Shown here: positions 13,591 through 13,754 of the stretch, in pieces | How the letters are laid out: each line of letters begins with the position of its first letter | Position numbering within the stretch: the first letter of the stretch is position 1 | Origin: Dictyoglomaceae bacterium | Lineage (GTDB): Bacteria; Dictyoglomota; Dictyoglomia; Dictyoglomales; Dictyoglomaceae | Direction: 5' to 3' | Length of the DNA: 13,754 bases | Assembly (NCBI GenBank): GCA_026417425.1 | Contig: JAOADF010000017.1 | Span: forward strand, 1-13,754 | Made by a program: the position numbers and the translations under genes | Notes under the pieces: model-generated | Told to the model about the DNA's origin: nothing | Databases searched by the model: none | Seen by the model: the letters and a program-made list of their open reading frames with translations, nothing else

Positions 13591-13754
13591 ATGGGAACAA
13601 GGGAAGATATTCTTAAAAGTTTTCCTCAAAGTCAAGAATATATTTTAGAAATTCTTCATGCCCTTCAGGACAATAACCCCTATAATTACTTAACTTCAGA
13701 AGATATTTCCGCTTGTGCTCGATATTTAAATCTTCCATATAGTTATGTAGAAGG
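13591..13754 (+). CDS. NuoE/HymA-like [2Fe-2S] thioredoxin-fold subunit (N-terminus only)
   Basis: The first 54 codons of a gene cut by the window edge. The reading SQEYILEILHALQDNN, then YLTSEDISACARYLNLPYSYVEG, matches the helical N-terminus of the 24-kDa NADH dehydrogenase/hydrogenase subunit (consensus: bundle ending in lp.seVyGvatFY, just before the thioredoxin-like [2Fe-2S] domain). The four cluster cysteines would lie beyond the edge. In anaerobes this subunit usually heads hyd/hym or nfn-like operons for electron-bifurcating hydrogenase or NADH-linked ferredoxin oxidation, so hydrogenase subunits are expected downstream; that cannot be checked here. Confidence 0.75.
   Translation, partial: MGTREDILKSFPQSQEYILEILHALQDNNPYNYLTSEDISACARYLNLPYSYVE

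Overview
The window is AT-rich bacterial DNA with strong Shine-Dalgarno sites, sigma70-type promoters, AGA/AGG and ATA codons and short intergenic gaps. The gene set (large oligosaccharide/oligopeptide-type ABC operon, ROK regulator, GH4 hydrolase, paired half-size CHR transporters, PspC/LiaF-like proteins, start of a NuoE/HymA-type subunit, relic of a TtuA-like tRNA thiolase) fits an anaerobic, probably thermophilic, saccharolytic bacterium. Dictyoglomus is my best guess. This is an inference from gene style, not a database match.

Region 1 (1-8306) is a carbohydrate-uptake locus. A GH4 enzyme of the CNVP (6-phospho-beta-glucosidase-like) class runs off the left edge on the minus strand. A ROK repressor follows on the minus strand, and a divergent plus-strand operon encodes permease, permease, ATPase, ATPase, a previously unlisted 59-residue two-helix membrane protein, and a solute-binding protein, closed by a strong terminator. 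The GH4 promoter and the transporter promoter each carry the same 21-bp imperfect palindrome (TTTGTnAA, 5 bp, TTnACAAA) at exactly the same place over the -35 box. The simplest reading is one ROK regulon: the repressor controls itself, the transporter and the hydrolase. The ABC proteins belong to the Opp/Dpp structural family, but this context points to a glycan or glycoside substrate rather than a peptide.

Region 2 (8317-9424) is a two-gene unit of half-size CHR (chromate-transporter family) proteins. It has a clear promoter only a few bases ahead of the first start codon and ends against a convergent terminator.

Region 3 (9391-10790, minus) is an envelope-stress-type pair: a PspC-domain protein followed by a LiaF/toast-rack-like membrane protein with repeated G-[IV]-G-[NK] motifs.

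Region 4 (10804-12724, minus) is a two-gene operon: an alpha-oxoamine synthase (KBL/serine-palmitoyltransferase-like PLP enzyme) and a formiminotetrahydrofolate cyclodeaminase-family protein, with a good promoter.

Region 5 (about 12755-13500) is decaying DNA. It holds a frameshifted, internally deleted TtuA/Ncs6-type PP-loop pseudogene in which the SGGKDS loop reads FGRKNS, and perhaps the wreck of a methyltransferase start. At 13525 a consensus promoter opens a new plus-strand unit beginning with a NuoE/HymA-like [2Fe-2S] subunit, cut by the right edge.

No tRNA, rRNA, CRISPR array or insertion sequence was seen.
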